Origin: Taibaiella helvus_B
Lineage (GTDB): Bacteria > Bacteroidota > Bacteroidia > Chitinophagales > Chitinophagaceae
Assembly (NCBI GenBank): GCA_040392805.1
Contig: JBEBVI010000171.1
Span: forward strand, 1 to 8,188
Direction: 5' to 3'
DNA: 8,188 bases
In this document: piece after piece, positions 1-5,423 of the stretch
Numbering within the stretch: position 1 is the first letter of the stretch
Layout: each line of letters begins with the position of its first letter
Position numbers and translations under genes: made by a program
Notes under the pieces: model-generated
Databases searched by the model: none
What the model saw: only the letters and a program-made list of their open reading frames with translations
Told to the model about the DNA's origin: nothing

Positions 1-32
1 ATGATTTGCTGTGGGTAAAACAAGAGGATTGA
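1..32 (+). CDS. Possible 3' end of an upstream gene (partial)
   Basis: In the third reading frame, positions 3-29 encode DLLWVKQED, followed by a TGA at 30-32. The stretch is open to the left window edge and is followed 10 nt later by a terminator-like hairpin, which is what the end of a plus-strand gene would look like. Nine residues are too few to name a family, and an open frame this short can occur by chance. The call therefore rests mainly on the hairpin behind it. Confidence 0.3.
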   Translation, partial: DLLWVKQED

Positions 33-40
33 TCTGTTTC

Positions 41-76
41 AGCCCCGCATCCTGCTTGTACGGGGGGAGCTTTTTT
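41..76 (+). terminator. Rho-independent terminator-like hairpin
   Basis: CCCCG at 43-47 can pair with CGGGG at 61-65 around a 13-nt loop. The outer AGC/GCT bases (41-43 with 69-71) offer an alternative extension. A run of six T follows at 71-76. The short G+C stem followed by a T-tract fits an intrinsic terminator for a gene ending at about position 32. The large loop and the unpaired G and A bases on the 3' side make it less than ideal. Confidence 0.5.
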
Positions 77-106
77 GATCCTGCCTAAATATAAGAACTA
101 CACTTG
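74..106 (+). promoter_or_regulatory. Possible promoter of the DNA glycosylase gene
   Basis: TTTG at 74-77, 21 nt and then TACACTTG at 99-106 approximate the Bacteroidota -33/-7 pattern (TTTG and TAnnTTTG), with one mismatch in the -7 element. Transcription would begin at about 111-113, giving a leader of about 25 nt before the ATG at 138. The -33 element overlaps the T-tract of the preceding terminator. Confidence 0.3.
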
Positions 107-137
107 CTAAGCCCGGCAAAGTAAAAAAAATCCAGAG

Positions 138-572
138 ATGAGAATATGGTCATTGCACCCAAAATATCTTGACGCCAAGGGCTTGGTTGCCTTATGGAGG
201 GAGACGCTTTTGGCCAGGCATGTACTGGAGGGTAAAACGAAAGGCTACATAAACCACCCTCAGTTAATCCGTTTTAAGCAGGTCGACCACCCGGTAGATG
301 CTGTGGACCAGTACCTGGCGGAAGTGTATAGAGAAGCTGAGCGTCGTGATTACCGTTTTGACAATAAGAAAATAAACTGGCAATTCAGGAAACAGCGTAT
401 CCCGGTAACAGACGGGCAAATAGCTTACGAAGCCGTACATTTATTAAACAAGCTGCAGCACAGAGATCCGGAACGCCATAGACTTTACGACAAACCGGAA
501 CCATTTATACCGCATCCTATATTCCGGTTGAATAGGGGAGAAATAGCAGATTGGGAGAAAATAGTACAGTGA
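138..572 (+). CDS. Pyrimidine-dimer DNA glycosylase / AP lyase, endonuclease V family
   Basis: This 144-residue protein looks like a bacterial member of the Pyr_excise family typified by T4 endonuclease V (DenV). That family cuts the glycosyl bond of UV-induced cyclobutane pyrimidine dimers and nicks the abasic site, starting base-excision repair in the cytoplasm. The N-terminus MRIWSLHP, the segment LVALWRET with R21-E22 (matching T4 Arg22-Glu23, where Glu23 is catalytic), and NHPQLIRFK near 39-47 are the recognisable parts. The C-terminal region contains EPFIPHPIFRLNRG (121-134) ahead of an acidic tail. The length is close to the T4 enzyme's 138 residues. The ATG at 138 puts the family's conserved Arg at position 2. 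No Shine-Dalgarno is visible, as is usual in Bacteroidota. It appears to be a single-gene unit, facing ndk tail to tail. I am fairly sure of the family; activity on dimers is by homology. Confidence 0.8.
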   Translation: MRIWSLHPKYLDAKGLVALWRETLLARHVLEGKTKGYINHPQLIRFKQVDHPVDAVDQYLAEVYREAERRDYRFDNKKINWQFRKQRIPVTDGQIAYEAVHLLNKLQHRDPERHRLYDKPEPFIPHPIFRLNRGEIADWEKIVQ

Positions 573-717
573 AGGGACAGTTTTGATCGTCAAAGTCACT
601 TTCCTGAAGAGCCGTTATGTCTGGAATGGTGGCGCCCTTGGGCTTTGAAAGCAGAAAGTAATCTTAATAGGGGTGTCAACACGATTTAAGATCCGGCTTT
701 TGGAATAAACAGCCGAT

Positions 718-755
718 ATAATAAAGCCTGCCTGATAAAAGGAAGGCTTTATTAT
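718..755 (-). terminator. Terminator hairpin after ndk, probably bidirectional
   Basis: A perfect 12-bp inverted repeat joins 718-729 (ATAATAAAGCCT) with 744-755 (AGGCTTTATTAT). A further CCT/AGG pairing inside the loop (731-733 with 740-742) lengthens the hairpin. It begins 8 nt past the ndk stop codon. The A+T-rich outer arm supplies a T-rich 3' side on both strands, so it could also stop read-through from the plus-strand glycosylase gene ending at 572. The 145 nt between that gene and the hairpin hold nothing else I can identify. Confidence 0.7.
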
Positions 756-762
756 GAAATTT

Positions 763-1179
763 TTAGAAACGTTCGGTCATACTGAAGAAAAAGTCACCTT
801 CTACTTTTGCATTCTCATCACTGTCCGAACCATGAACGGCATTTTCACCGATAGATTTTGCATACACTTTACGTATAGTACCTTCTGCTGCCTCAGCAGG
901 ATTGGTAGCGCCGATCAGTGTGCGGAAGTCTGCTACAGCATTTTCTTTCTCTAAGATAGCTGCTACAATAGGGCCACTGCTCATGAAAGTTACCAGTTCC
1001 CCATAAAAAGGGCGCTCTTTATGCACTTCATAAAACTTACCGGCCTGCTCAGGAGTCAGACGGGTATATTTCATAGCTATTATTTTGAAACCACCGGCAT
1101 TGATCTTGTCTAAGATGCCGCCGATATTATTTGCTGCCACTGCATCGGGCTTAATCATTGTGAATGTTCTGTTCGACAT
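763..1179 (-). CDS. ndk: Nucleoside diphosphate kinase
   Basis: Ndk transfers the gamma phosphate of ATP to nucleoside diphosphates through a phosphohistidine intermediate, balancing (d)NTP pools in the cytoplasm. The 138-residue protein has the family's usual length and covers the whole fold. It has FTMIKPDAV at 6-14 (Lys10 binds phosphate), ERPFYGELVTFMSSGP at 55-70 and the active-site segment NAVHGSDS at 113-120 with catalytic His116. It ends in the typical region after AKVEGDFFF. The frame stays open upstream to 1248, but I chose the ATG at 1177-1179. The product there begins MSNRTFTMIKPD like other Ndk proteins, and the promoter lies at 1208-1215, so longer forms would start upstream of the transcript. 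It is monocistronic, with its own promoter and a strong hairpin terminator downstream. Nothing is missing among the key residues. Confidence 0.97.
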   Translation of the reverse strand: MSNRTFTMIKPDAVAANNIGGILDKINAGGFKIIAMKYTRLTPEQAGKFYEVHKERPFYGELVTFMSSGPIVAAILEKENAVADFRTLIGATNPAEAAEGTIRKVYAKSIGENAVHGSDSDENAKVEGDFFFSMTERF

Positions 1180-1207
1180 TTTGCTTTTTAATTTGAATTT
1201 TGCCGCG

Positions 1208-1215
1208 CAAAGATA
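1208..1215 (-). promoter_or_regulatory. ndk promoter, -7 element
   Basis: Read on the minus strand, 1215-1208 is TATCTTTG, an exact match to the Bacteroidota -7 consensus TAnnTTTG. It lies 28 nt upstream of the ndk ATG and predicts a start site near 1201-1204 with a leader of about 22-25 nt. The -33 region is only A+T-rich (TATTTTC around 1236-1230), with no good TTTG at the right distance. Confidence 0.6.
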
Positions 1216-1321
1216 AGTATATATTTTTTGAAAATACGGCTCCGGCAAAAGCAGAAACGGGGTGCTGCCACTTAGTGCCGAATAAAAGGCGACTGTGAAG
1301 GCTATGAGGGAAAAATCAAAG

Positions 1322-1329
1322 TACCTTTG
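1322..1329 (+). promoter_or_regulatory. Orphan promoter-like -7 element
   Basis: TACCTTTG at 1322-1329, followed by CAGC, is an exact TAnnTTTG match on the plus strand, pointing away from ndk. No TTTG occurs at the expected -33 distance, and no plus-strand gene follows before 5424. It could be chance, the promoter of a small non-coding RNA, or what remains of a divergent gene that has been lost. Confidence 0.25.
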
Positions 1330-1447
1330 CAGCAGAAAAATAGCGTAACCGGATGTGTTTTAGCAACGGTGTGAAAATAAATTCCGGGTTAAAAATTTTG
1401 AATGATTATGCTTTTCAATGCTCCTAATACCGGCTTTATAACTGTGC

Positions 1448-1549
1448 CAAAATAACTTTCCGGTTTCAAAGTCTGGGAGATACCTCCCCGAAGCTCGCCC
1501 TGAGCATAGCCGAAGGGTCGGCATGACGGTATTTGGATAAGTTATTTTG
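1448..1549. repeat. Composite palindromic repeat flanked by an 11-bp inverted repeat
   Basis: CAAAATAACTT at 1448-1458 and its perfect complement AAGTTATTTTG at 1539-1549 bracket a G+C-rich core. The core holds a GGGAG/CTCCC hairpin (1475-1479 with 1484-1488, 4-nt loop). CCGAAG then occurs at 1488-1493 and again at 1510-1515 around CCCTGAGC, with partial complementarity between CCCT and AGGG. Beyond the 11-bp arms the similarity continues imperfectly for about 10 nt on each side. The core looks like the dispersed palindromic repeats common between Bacteroidota genes; that resemblance is from memory. No transposase is present. A second stretch, GGAGATATCCCC around 1592-1603, resembles the first hairpin. 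Confidence 0.55.
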
Positions 1550-1686
1550 ACGGTCATACTTTGACATCATGTCCGTAGCAATAGCAGTGGAGATATCCCC
1601 TCAACCGCCTACCTGAGCCCGGTTCCTAAGCTTGTCAGCGTCACTTACTTTTAAAAACAATATTTTGTATGCTTAAACAAATTCAG

Positions 1687-2031
1687 CTATTCCTCGTAAA
1701 AATGGAGCAATCTGTTAAGAAGGCCTTTCGTTTCCCCGGAAAAATCTTTTATATCCTCTTCCGAGATGACCTTTTCCCCAAGCAGTGCAGCAACTGTTAC
1801 CAGGTATCTTGATCCGCCTAAGTCATTGTACCTTTTGGCAATGGCTCTATCGTGGTGTTCAATAATCTTAAAAAGCTTCATGTAGGCCTGTCGGGTATCT
1901 GTTTTATCGGTATGCCAGTCCTGCATCAGGCTGCTTACCTCATTAAGGGCATTGGTATATGCTATATTTAGCCCTTTGTCGATGCAGATCCTTGCAATTT
2001 TCTTATCCTGTTTTGAAAGGTTATGATACAT
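1687..2031 (-). CDS. Hypothetical protein, 114 aa, helical
   Basis: I do not recognise this protein. It is 114 residues long, soluble, with no signal peptide or membrane segment, and rich in charged residues in an alpha-helical pattern throughout. Single landmarks are MQDWHTDKTDTRQAYMKLFKII (about 36-57) and EHHDRAIAKRYNDLGGSRYL (about 58-77). It has no metal-binding cysteine cluster; its only cysteine is near residue 16. The ATG at 2029-2031 is the only reasonable start; no Shine-Dalgarno precedes it. It lies 94 nt downstream of the 280-aa gene on the same strand. The two could share a transcript, but the gap is large enough for a separate promoter, and one element of a repeated motif lies in it. 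The long open frame and protein-like composition support a real gene, probably lineage-specific. Confidence 0.65.
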   Translation of the reverse strand: MYHNLSKQDKKIARICIDKGLNIAYTNALNEVSSLMQDWHTDKTDTRQAYMKLFKIIEHHDRAIAKRYNDLGGSRYLVTVAALLGEKVISEEDIKDFSGETKGLLNRLLHFYEE

Positions 2032-2077
2032 AAGATTGATTTAAAATTTCTGACCGTGACCTTAAAAGAACCGCTCC

Positions 2078-2098
2078 GGCTATGAGGGTAGTGTCAAA
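2078..2098. repeat. Second copy of a short spaced motif also found at 1300-1320
   Basis: GGCTATGAGGG, five unmatched bases, then TCAAA occurs at 2078-2098 and again, with identical spacing, at 1300-1320. Read on the minus strand, both copies lie upstream of a minus-strand gene: about 47 nt from the 114-aa gene and about 120 nt from ndk. This may be a shared regulator site, a repeat fragment or coincidence. Confidence 0.3.
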
Positions 2099-2125
2099 AC
2101 ATAGTCTTGTTATCTTTTCTATTTA

Positions 2126-2968
2126 TTAAATGGTTAATCCCTCGATGTCCATATCTTTTACATACCAATATTCACCGTCAGGTGTTTCCAGTAAGATTTT
2201 AAAATTACCGGAGATCAGCGTTTCATTGTCATCAAGTGTTGCTATTGCTTTATAGCTGCCCCCTACGAAACAAGCCGGGTCTTCCATCCTGCATTCCGTA
2301 ACAGTACACTCTTCCAGTTCCATTGCATCAAACAGCAATTGGAAACGATGAACAGCTTCTTCGAATTCGTGCGTATGCCTGTATTCTTTTCCGTTAACGG
2401 TAAAGCCTTCTTTTAAGTAGTGTATTTCATCAAGTGTGTTATCCGTAGTGAATATATCTCTTACTACATTTTCCTGCACCAGCCGGGAATTATCATAGAT
2501 GTGATCCGGATAAAATTCATCATATATAAAATTGGTTGTCATTCCGGGGATGTTGAAGTCATCTATTTCAAGCTTAAACAGCTCTTCAATGGCGAAGCGG
2601 TATAATTCCCTTGTAGATACATTAGGGCTGCATGCCGAAAGCCCGATGCCTTTTTCAGAAAGGTACATGCTTAGCTCTTCCCAGGCCTGCTCCATATTTT
2701 CATCAGGAATGTCTGCCGGTGATATAAAATGTGTGGGGCAGCCGATTTTGTCAAATAGTTTAATAGTCTTACCCTTTTCAAACTCCCGCTCAAAAGCGAT
2801 AATATAATTCAGAAATTCATTCTCTATTTCGGGTGGCAGATCGCTGTTCTCACTGTTCCCGGATCCGAAAAACTGTGCTCCCTGTTCCAGCATCAGTTTC
2901 ATTTTTAAGAATTCGTTTTCGGCCCTTACCCTTTCTTCTTCATTGAGATGATCAAAGCTATTGTCCAT
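2126..2968 (-). CDS. Uncharacterised acidic protein, 280 aa
   Basis: I cannot assign a function. The protein is soluble, with no signal peptide or membrane segment, and strongly acidic. It begins with a charged helix (NEEERVRAENEFLKMKLML, about 9-27). It continues through DLPPEIENEFLNYIIAFEREF (about 43-63), a central part with SPNVSTRELYRFAIEELF (about 115-132), and IPGMTTNFIYDEFYPDH (about 140-156). It ends with a beta-rich segment of about 90 residues starting near FEEAVHRFQLLFDAM and finishing YWYVKDMDIEGLTI. That last part could be an NTF2/SnoaL-like fold, judging only from the helix-then-sheet pattern. The whole resembles a recurrent Bacteroidota hypothetical family, from memory. The frame extends two codons upstream to a TTG at 2972-2974, but I chose the ATG at 2966-2968. 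A possible promoter lies directly upstream. The gene is followed by the 114-aa gene on the same strand. Confidence 0.75.
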   Translation of the reverse strand: MDNSFDHLNEEERVRAENEFLKMKLMLEQGAQFFGSGNSENSDLPPEIENEFLNYIIAFEREFEKGKTIKLFDKIGCPTHFISPADIPDENMEQAWEELSMYLSEKGIGLSACSPNVSTRELYRFAIEELFKLEIDDFNIPGMTTNFIYDEFYPDHIYDNSRLVQENVVRDIFTTDNTLDEIHYLKEGFTVNGKEYRHTHEFEEAVHRFQLLFDAMELEECTVTECRMEDPACFVGGSYKAIATLDDNETLISGNFKILLETPDGEYWYVKDMDIEGLTI

Positions 2969-2985
2969 AACCAACAGATTTTAAG

Positions 2986-3019
2986 GAAAGGTACTTAAAA
3001 GAAATATTTGCCGTTCAAA
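2986..3019 (-). promoter_or_regulatory. Possible promoter of the 280-aa gene
   Basis: On the minus strand, TTTG at 3019-3016 and TACCTTTC at 2993-2986, separated by 22 nt, approximate the Bacteroidota promoter, with one mismatch at the last base of the -7 element. The start site would be near 2980, leaving a leader of about 12 nt before the ATG at 2968. Confidence 0.35.
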
Positions 3020-3020
3020 A

Positions 3021-3049
3021 TTTCATAAAAAATATTGTTTTTTATGAAA
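3021..3049 (-). terminator. A+T-rich 12-bp hairpin, possible terminator
   Basis: TTTCATAAAAAA at 3021-3032 and TTTTTTATGAAA at 3038-3049 form a perfect 12-bp inverted repeat around a 5-nt loop. It lies about 150 nt downstream of the kinase-like gene's stop and just upstream of the promoter of the 280-aa gene. It could end the kinase transcript or act as a site upstream of the next promoter. The low G+C content of the stem argues against a strong terminator. Confidence 0.35.
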
Positions 3050-3100
3050 CTTATAGCGTTAGCATACGGTGTTGGGTGGGGGAGTTCAGGGAGTGTGATG

Positions 3101-3142
3101 GTTTCACGCCACGAGCCAACGAAGGGCAACGGCGCAACGGGT
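3101..3142. repeat. CAACG-rich intergenic repeat
   Basis: GTTTCACGCCACG at 3101-3113 is followed by three CAACG units at 3117-3121, 3127-3131 and 3135-3139, spaced 10 and 8 nt apart. The pattern of a GTTTCACG head followed by repeated GCAACG-like units resembles a dispersed repeat that I recall from spacers of Bacteroidota genomes. It lies between the end of the kinase-like gene and the hairpin at 3021-3049, is non-coding, and shows no strong hairpin of its own. Confidence 0.4.
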
Positions 3143-3195
3143 TTATTGTGACTTTCATTCAATTATGGTTAGTAGTATTGTGGCAGGATACGGTG

Positions 3196-5151
3196 CTACA
3201 GGTCGAAGTCGATGTTGATAGCGGTAATACCGGGAGCGGGCGAAGTATATTCTATATGGCCGCCAATGCTTTCCGTTCGTACTGTCACTTGTTGCCAGAC
3301 GTGGTTCAGTTGGTTATTTTGCTCCGGTAAAAATGCCTCGCCCTTTATATCTATCGTAATAAACAGGGCATTCTCATGCCAGTTTAGCTGTAGCAGGTAA
3401 GACCGGCCTATCTGATGGTATACTAAAGTTTCTATAATAAGCTGTATGATCCTGAAAATATGTTTTTCCTTATCGGGCGGAAGTGGTAGGGGATCGCCAT
3501 AATCCTGGAAGGTCAGGGTTGTTTTTTTGTAATTGCGTTTACAATACAGATGGAGTGCTTTTGTCAGCCCCTCGTGCAGCAGTATATCCGGCAGCAGGCT
3601 ATGCGAAGTGTTGCGTACGTCCTCCACGGTAGTATCCAGTAGCCTTATAGCTTCTTCGAAGTGTTCATTTTGTGCCATGGCATATTTGCGCCCGATAGTG
3701 TTCAGGTTCAACTTTACTACCGACAACATACTGCTGATGCCGTCGTGTAGCTCCATGGCTATACGTTTGCGTTCCTCTTCTTCGCTTTGTATGACAGACT
3801 GTAGCAGGGATGTACCTTTTTCTCTTTCCAGGTTTTCAAGGTCTTTCTGGCGTAGCCTGATCTTTTGCTTTACGTTCTTCCTGTATACAATGAAAAATGC
3901 AAATAACCCGGTAGTGAACAGAAGGATAAAGAAGATGCTTGCTTTCTGTTGAAAGGTTTGCTTTTCAACGGAGAGGGTTTCCAGTTTTTGCTGTGCAAGC
4001 TCCATCTCTTTTTGCATAAGCTGGTGCTTCTGCTCCTGGAACATGATTTCTTTTGCTTTCTCTTCCGACAAAACTGTTGCTTTCATTGTTTCAGAAAGGA
4101 CTTGGTATTGATAGGCTTTGTCAAAATCTTTAAGATCTGCATAAAGATCACTCGCATATTTATAAGCCTCCCCTTCGAGGTAGGGTGAATTGAGCTTCTT
4201 TACTAATCTTACAGCACGTAATATGTCCGCTTCTGCTTCAGGATATCTTTTCAGCACCCGCTTCATGAATCCCATTTTTAAAAGATACCGGACTTCCCCT
4301 TCAATGGAAGGGGGTATTTTCAGAAATGTAGCATGTAGGCGCTCCATGTAAATGCCTGCATTCTTTATGTCTTTTTTCGAGATATAATAATGAGCCATCA
4401 GGACATTAACTGTTTTATTAAACCGAACCTCATCCATTAAATTCTTTTTCCGGCTGATATCTTGTGCCACCAATAGAAGTTTCTTCGCTTTTTCGCGATC
4501 CCTTTCATGATAAAGTGCTTTTGTTACATATATCTCCGGCAGGTAACTGCTGTCGTTATGTATGGCATGCTGTTCCGCTTCATTCAAATAAAAATCGCTT
4601 TTTTCTTTGTTACCTATCTTTTTCCATAGTTCGTACAAATTCATATAGGTAGGTACCAGTTGAAAATTGGCATGCTTGTTCTTTTGGGCGCTTTCAATGG
4701 CTTTATAATAATTGATAGCAGCTTCGGAATAATTATTCATATTCAAATAATTACTGCCCATTTGGCTATACAATAAGGGCGCAAACCTTTCATAACGCCC
4801 CTTGCATAGCTGTATGGCATGCCGGGAGCTGCGTAAGCTATTGATGTACTCTTCCCTGTCGTCATAAATAAAGCTCAGAGCAATCAATGCTTGGACAATA
4901 CCTAAAGTAAAGCTACTTTTCCTGCTTTCCCATAGTGCCTGCTTCACCATGATCAGGGCACTGTCGGAATTCTTTTTTCTAAAACTATAACCCTGATTGA
5001 TCAGTTTACTGATGAGTGGCGTGTCTATACCGGTTGAAAAGATAGCCGTTAGCTCCCTACTGCCTGAAGAGTCTGCTGCATCTACTTTGGGCTGGCAAAG
5101 CAGGCCAATGATACATAAGTATAATACAGACTTGTACAAGATGTGCAGCAT
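3196..5151 (-). CDS. TPR-containing membrane histidine kinase-like protein with degenerate ATP-binding domain
   Basis: This 651-residue protein has the build of Bacteroidota two-component sensors. A signal peptide (about 1-26, core VLYLCIIGLL) leads into a periplasmic TPR array (about 84-360; clear units near 124-157, 165-200, 285-320 and 325-358). A coiled coil (362-402) and one transmembrane helix (about 404-423) follow. Then comes a cytoplasmic HisKA_3 segment (about 457-525) with the phosphoacceptor in RKRIAMELHDG, His469. The C-terminal 90 residues align by position with a HATPase_c domain: IFRIIQ, a GG turn at 630-631 and a closing beta strand. The N box reads LIIETLVYHQ instead of ELxNNxxKHA, the D box reads DIKGEAF instead of DNGKGF, and no GxGL G box is present. 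It is therefore probably not an active kinase; it may act as a scaffold or phosphotransfer partner. No response regulator adjoins. The ATG at 5151 was chosen over a GTG at 5196, because the promoter lies between them and a signal peptide follows directly. Confidence 0.88.
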   Translation of the reverse strand: MLHILYKSVLYLCIIGLLCQPKVDAADSSGSRELTAIFSTGIDTPLISKLINQGYSFRKKNSDSALIMVKQALWESRKSSFTLGIVQALIALSFIYDDREEYINSLRSSRHAIQLCKGRYERFAPLLYSQMGSNYLNMNNYSEAAINYYKAIESAQKNKHANFQLVPTYMNLYELWKKIGNKEKSDFYLNEAEQHAIHNDSSYLPEIYVTKALYHERDREKAKKLLLVAQDISRKKNLMDEVRFNKTVNVLMAHYYISKKDIKNAGIYMERLHATFLKIPPSIEGEVRYLLKMGFMKRVLKRYPEAEADILRAVRLVKKLNSPYLEGEAYKYASDLYADLKDFDKAYQYQVLSETMKATVLSEEKAKEIMFQEQKHQLMQKEMELAQQKLETLSVEKQTFQQKASIFFILLFTTGLFAFFIVYRKNVKQKIRLRQKDLENLEREKGTSLLQSVIQSEEEERKRIAMELHDGISSMLSVVKLNLNTIGRKYAMAQNEHFEEAIRLLDTTVEDVRNTSHSLLPDILLHEGLTKALHLYCKRNYKKTTLTFQDYGDPLPLPPDKEKHIFRIIQLIIETLVYHQIGRSYLLQLNWHENALFITIDIKGEAFLPEQNNQLNHVWQQVTVRTESIGGHIEYTSPAPGITAINIDFDL

Positions 5152-5178
5152 GAAAGTGTAAACCCGTTTTTGATGTAG

Positions 5179-5186
5179 CAAATTTA
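5179..5186 (-). promoter_or_regulatory. Promoter of the kinase-like gene, -7 element
   Basis: On the minus strand, 5186-5179 reads TAAATTTG, an exact TAnnTTTG match. It predicts transcription from about 5172-5175 and a leader of about 22 nt before the ATG at 5151. The -33 position holds TTTAC (5208-5204) inside a TATGT-AA-ACATA palindrome (5201-5212), not a clean TTTG. A strong inverted repeat lies immediately upstream. Confidence 0.5.
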
Positions 5187-5211
5187 AGCAGAGCACTGCC
5201 TATGTAAACAT

Positions 5212-5248
5212 AGTGTTTTTACTGCATTTTATTTGGAGTAAAAACACT
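5212..5248. promoter_or_regulatory. Perfect 12-bp inverted repeat in the divergent region, possible operator
   Basis: AGTGTTTTTACT at 5212-5223 and AGTAAAAACACT at 5237-5248 are exact inverted copies separated by 13 nt. The centre lies about 56 nt upstream of the predicted start site of the kinase-like gene, a position typical of activator or repressor sites. It also lies about 190 nt upstream of the divergent secreted-protein gene. It is not at a gene end, so a terminator role is unlikely. The rest of the divergent region also holds a 10-bp palindrome AAACCGGTTT at 5372-5381, closer to the plus-strand gene. Confidence 0.45.
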
Positions 5249-5272
5249 CCTCTTTTGTATCGATCTATCACA

Positions 5273-5280
5273 TAGTTTTG
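5273..5280 (+). promoter_or_regulatory. Possible promoter of the secreted propeller gene, -7 element
   Basis: TAGTTTTG at 5273-5280 is an exact TAnnTTTG match on the plus strand. A TTTG at 5254-5257 lies only 15 nt away, shorter than the usual spacing. The resulting leader would be about 135 nt and would include the AAACCGGTTT palindrome. A closer, poorer element (TATATTGC near 5407-5414) is an alternative. Confidence 0.25.
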
Positions 5281-5423
5281 TTTTTGTAAAAATAATCACT
5301 GGTAATAAGTTGTAATGATGCTTTTTCTTTTTCTGTAAATGGGAAGTCATTGAAAGAAAGCATAGTACGGTAAACCGGTTTTTACATTATAGTCATTATA
5401 CAAATTATATTGCATTAAAACAA

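Larger units (their letters stand above)
1180..1686. other. Long non-coding spacer between ndk and the 114-aa gene
   Basis: About 500 nt contain no gene that I believe. A 65-codon minus-strand frame at 1360-1557 reads straight through the palindromic repeat and gives a low-complexity peptide with no family features, so I do not call it. From the ndk side, the spacer holds the ndk promoter, an orphan plus-strand TAnnTTTG element at 1322-1329, and the composite inverted-repeat element at 1448-1549. It ends in a stretch at 1590-1604 resembling part of that element. No terminator for the 114-aa gene stands out. Confidence 0.6.

Noticed and set aside
754..954. 66-codon plus-strand open frame beginning at the ndk terminator
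   Set aside because: It lies antisense inside ndk, starts in the terminator hairpin and has no protein-like composition.
1180..1248. Extended N-terminus of ndk
   Set aside because: The extra 23 residues are not part of the Ndk fold, and the region contains the promoter.
1360..1557. 65-codon minus-strand open frame
   Set aside because: It runs through the palindromic repeat, has no family features or promoter, and its peptide simply translates the repeat; it is treated as non-coding.
2532..2807. 91-codon plus-strand open frame
   Set aside because: It is antisense to the 280-aa gene and lacks any promoter or family resemblance.
3021..3049. Insertion-sequence terminal repeat
   Set aside because: The 12-bp arms are only 5 nt apart with no element between them; it is simply a hairpin.
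3533..3952. 139-codon plus-strand open frame, Ser- and Phe-rich
   Set aside because: It is the antisense shadow of the kinase-like gene, whose domains on the minus strand are unmistakable.
5152..5196. Upstream GTG start (5194-5196) for the kinase-like gene
   Set aside because: It would put 15 extra residues ahead of the signal peptide and lies upstream of the -7 element at 5179-5186, so it would not be transcribed from that promoter.
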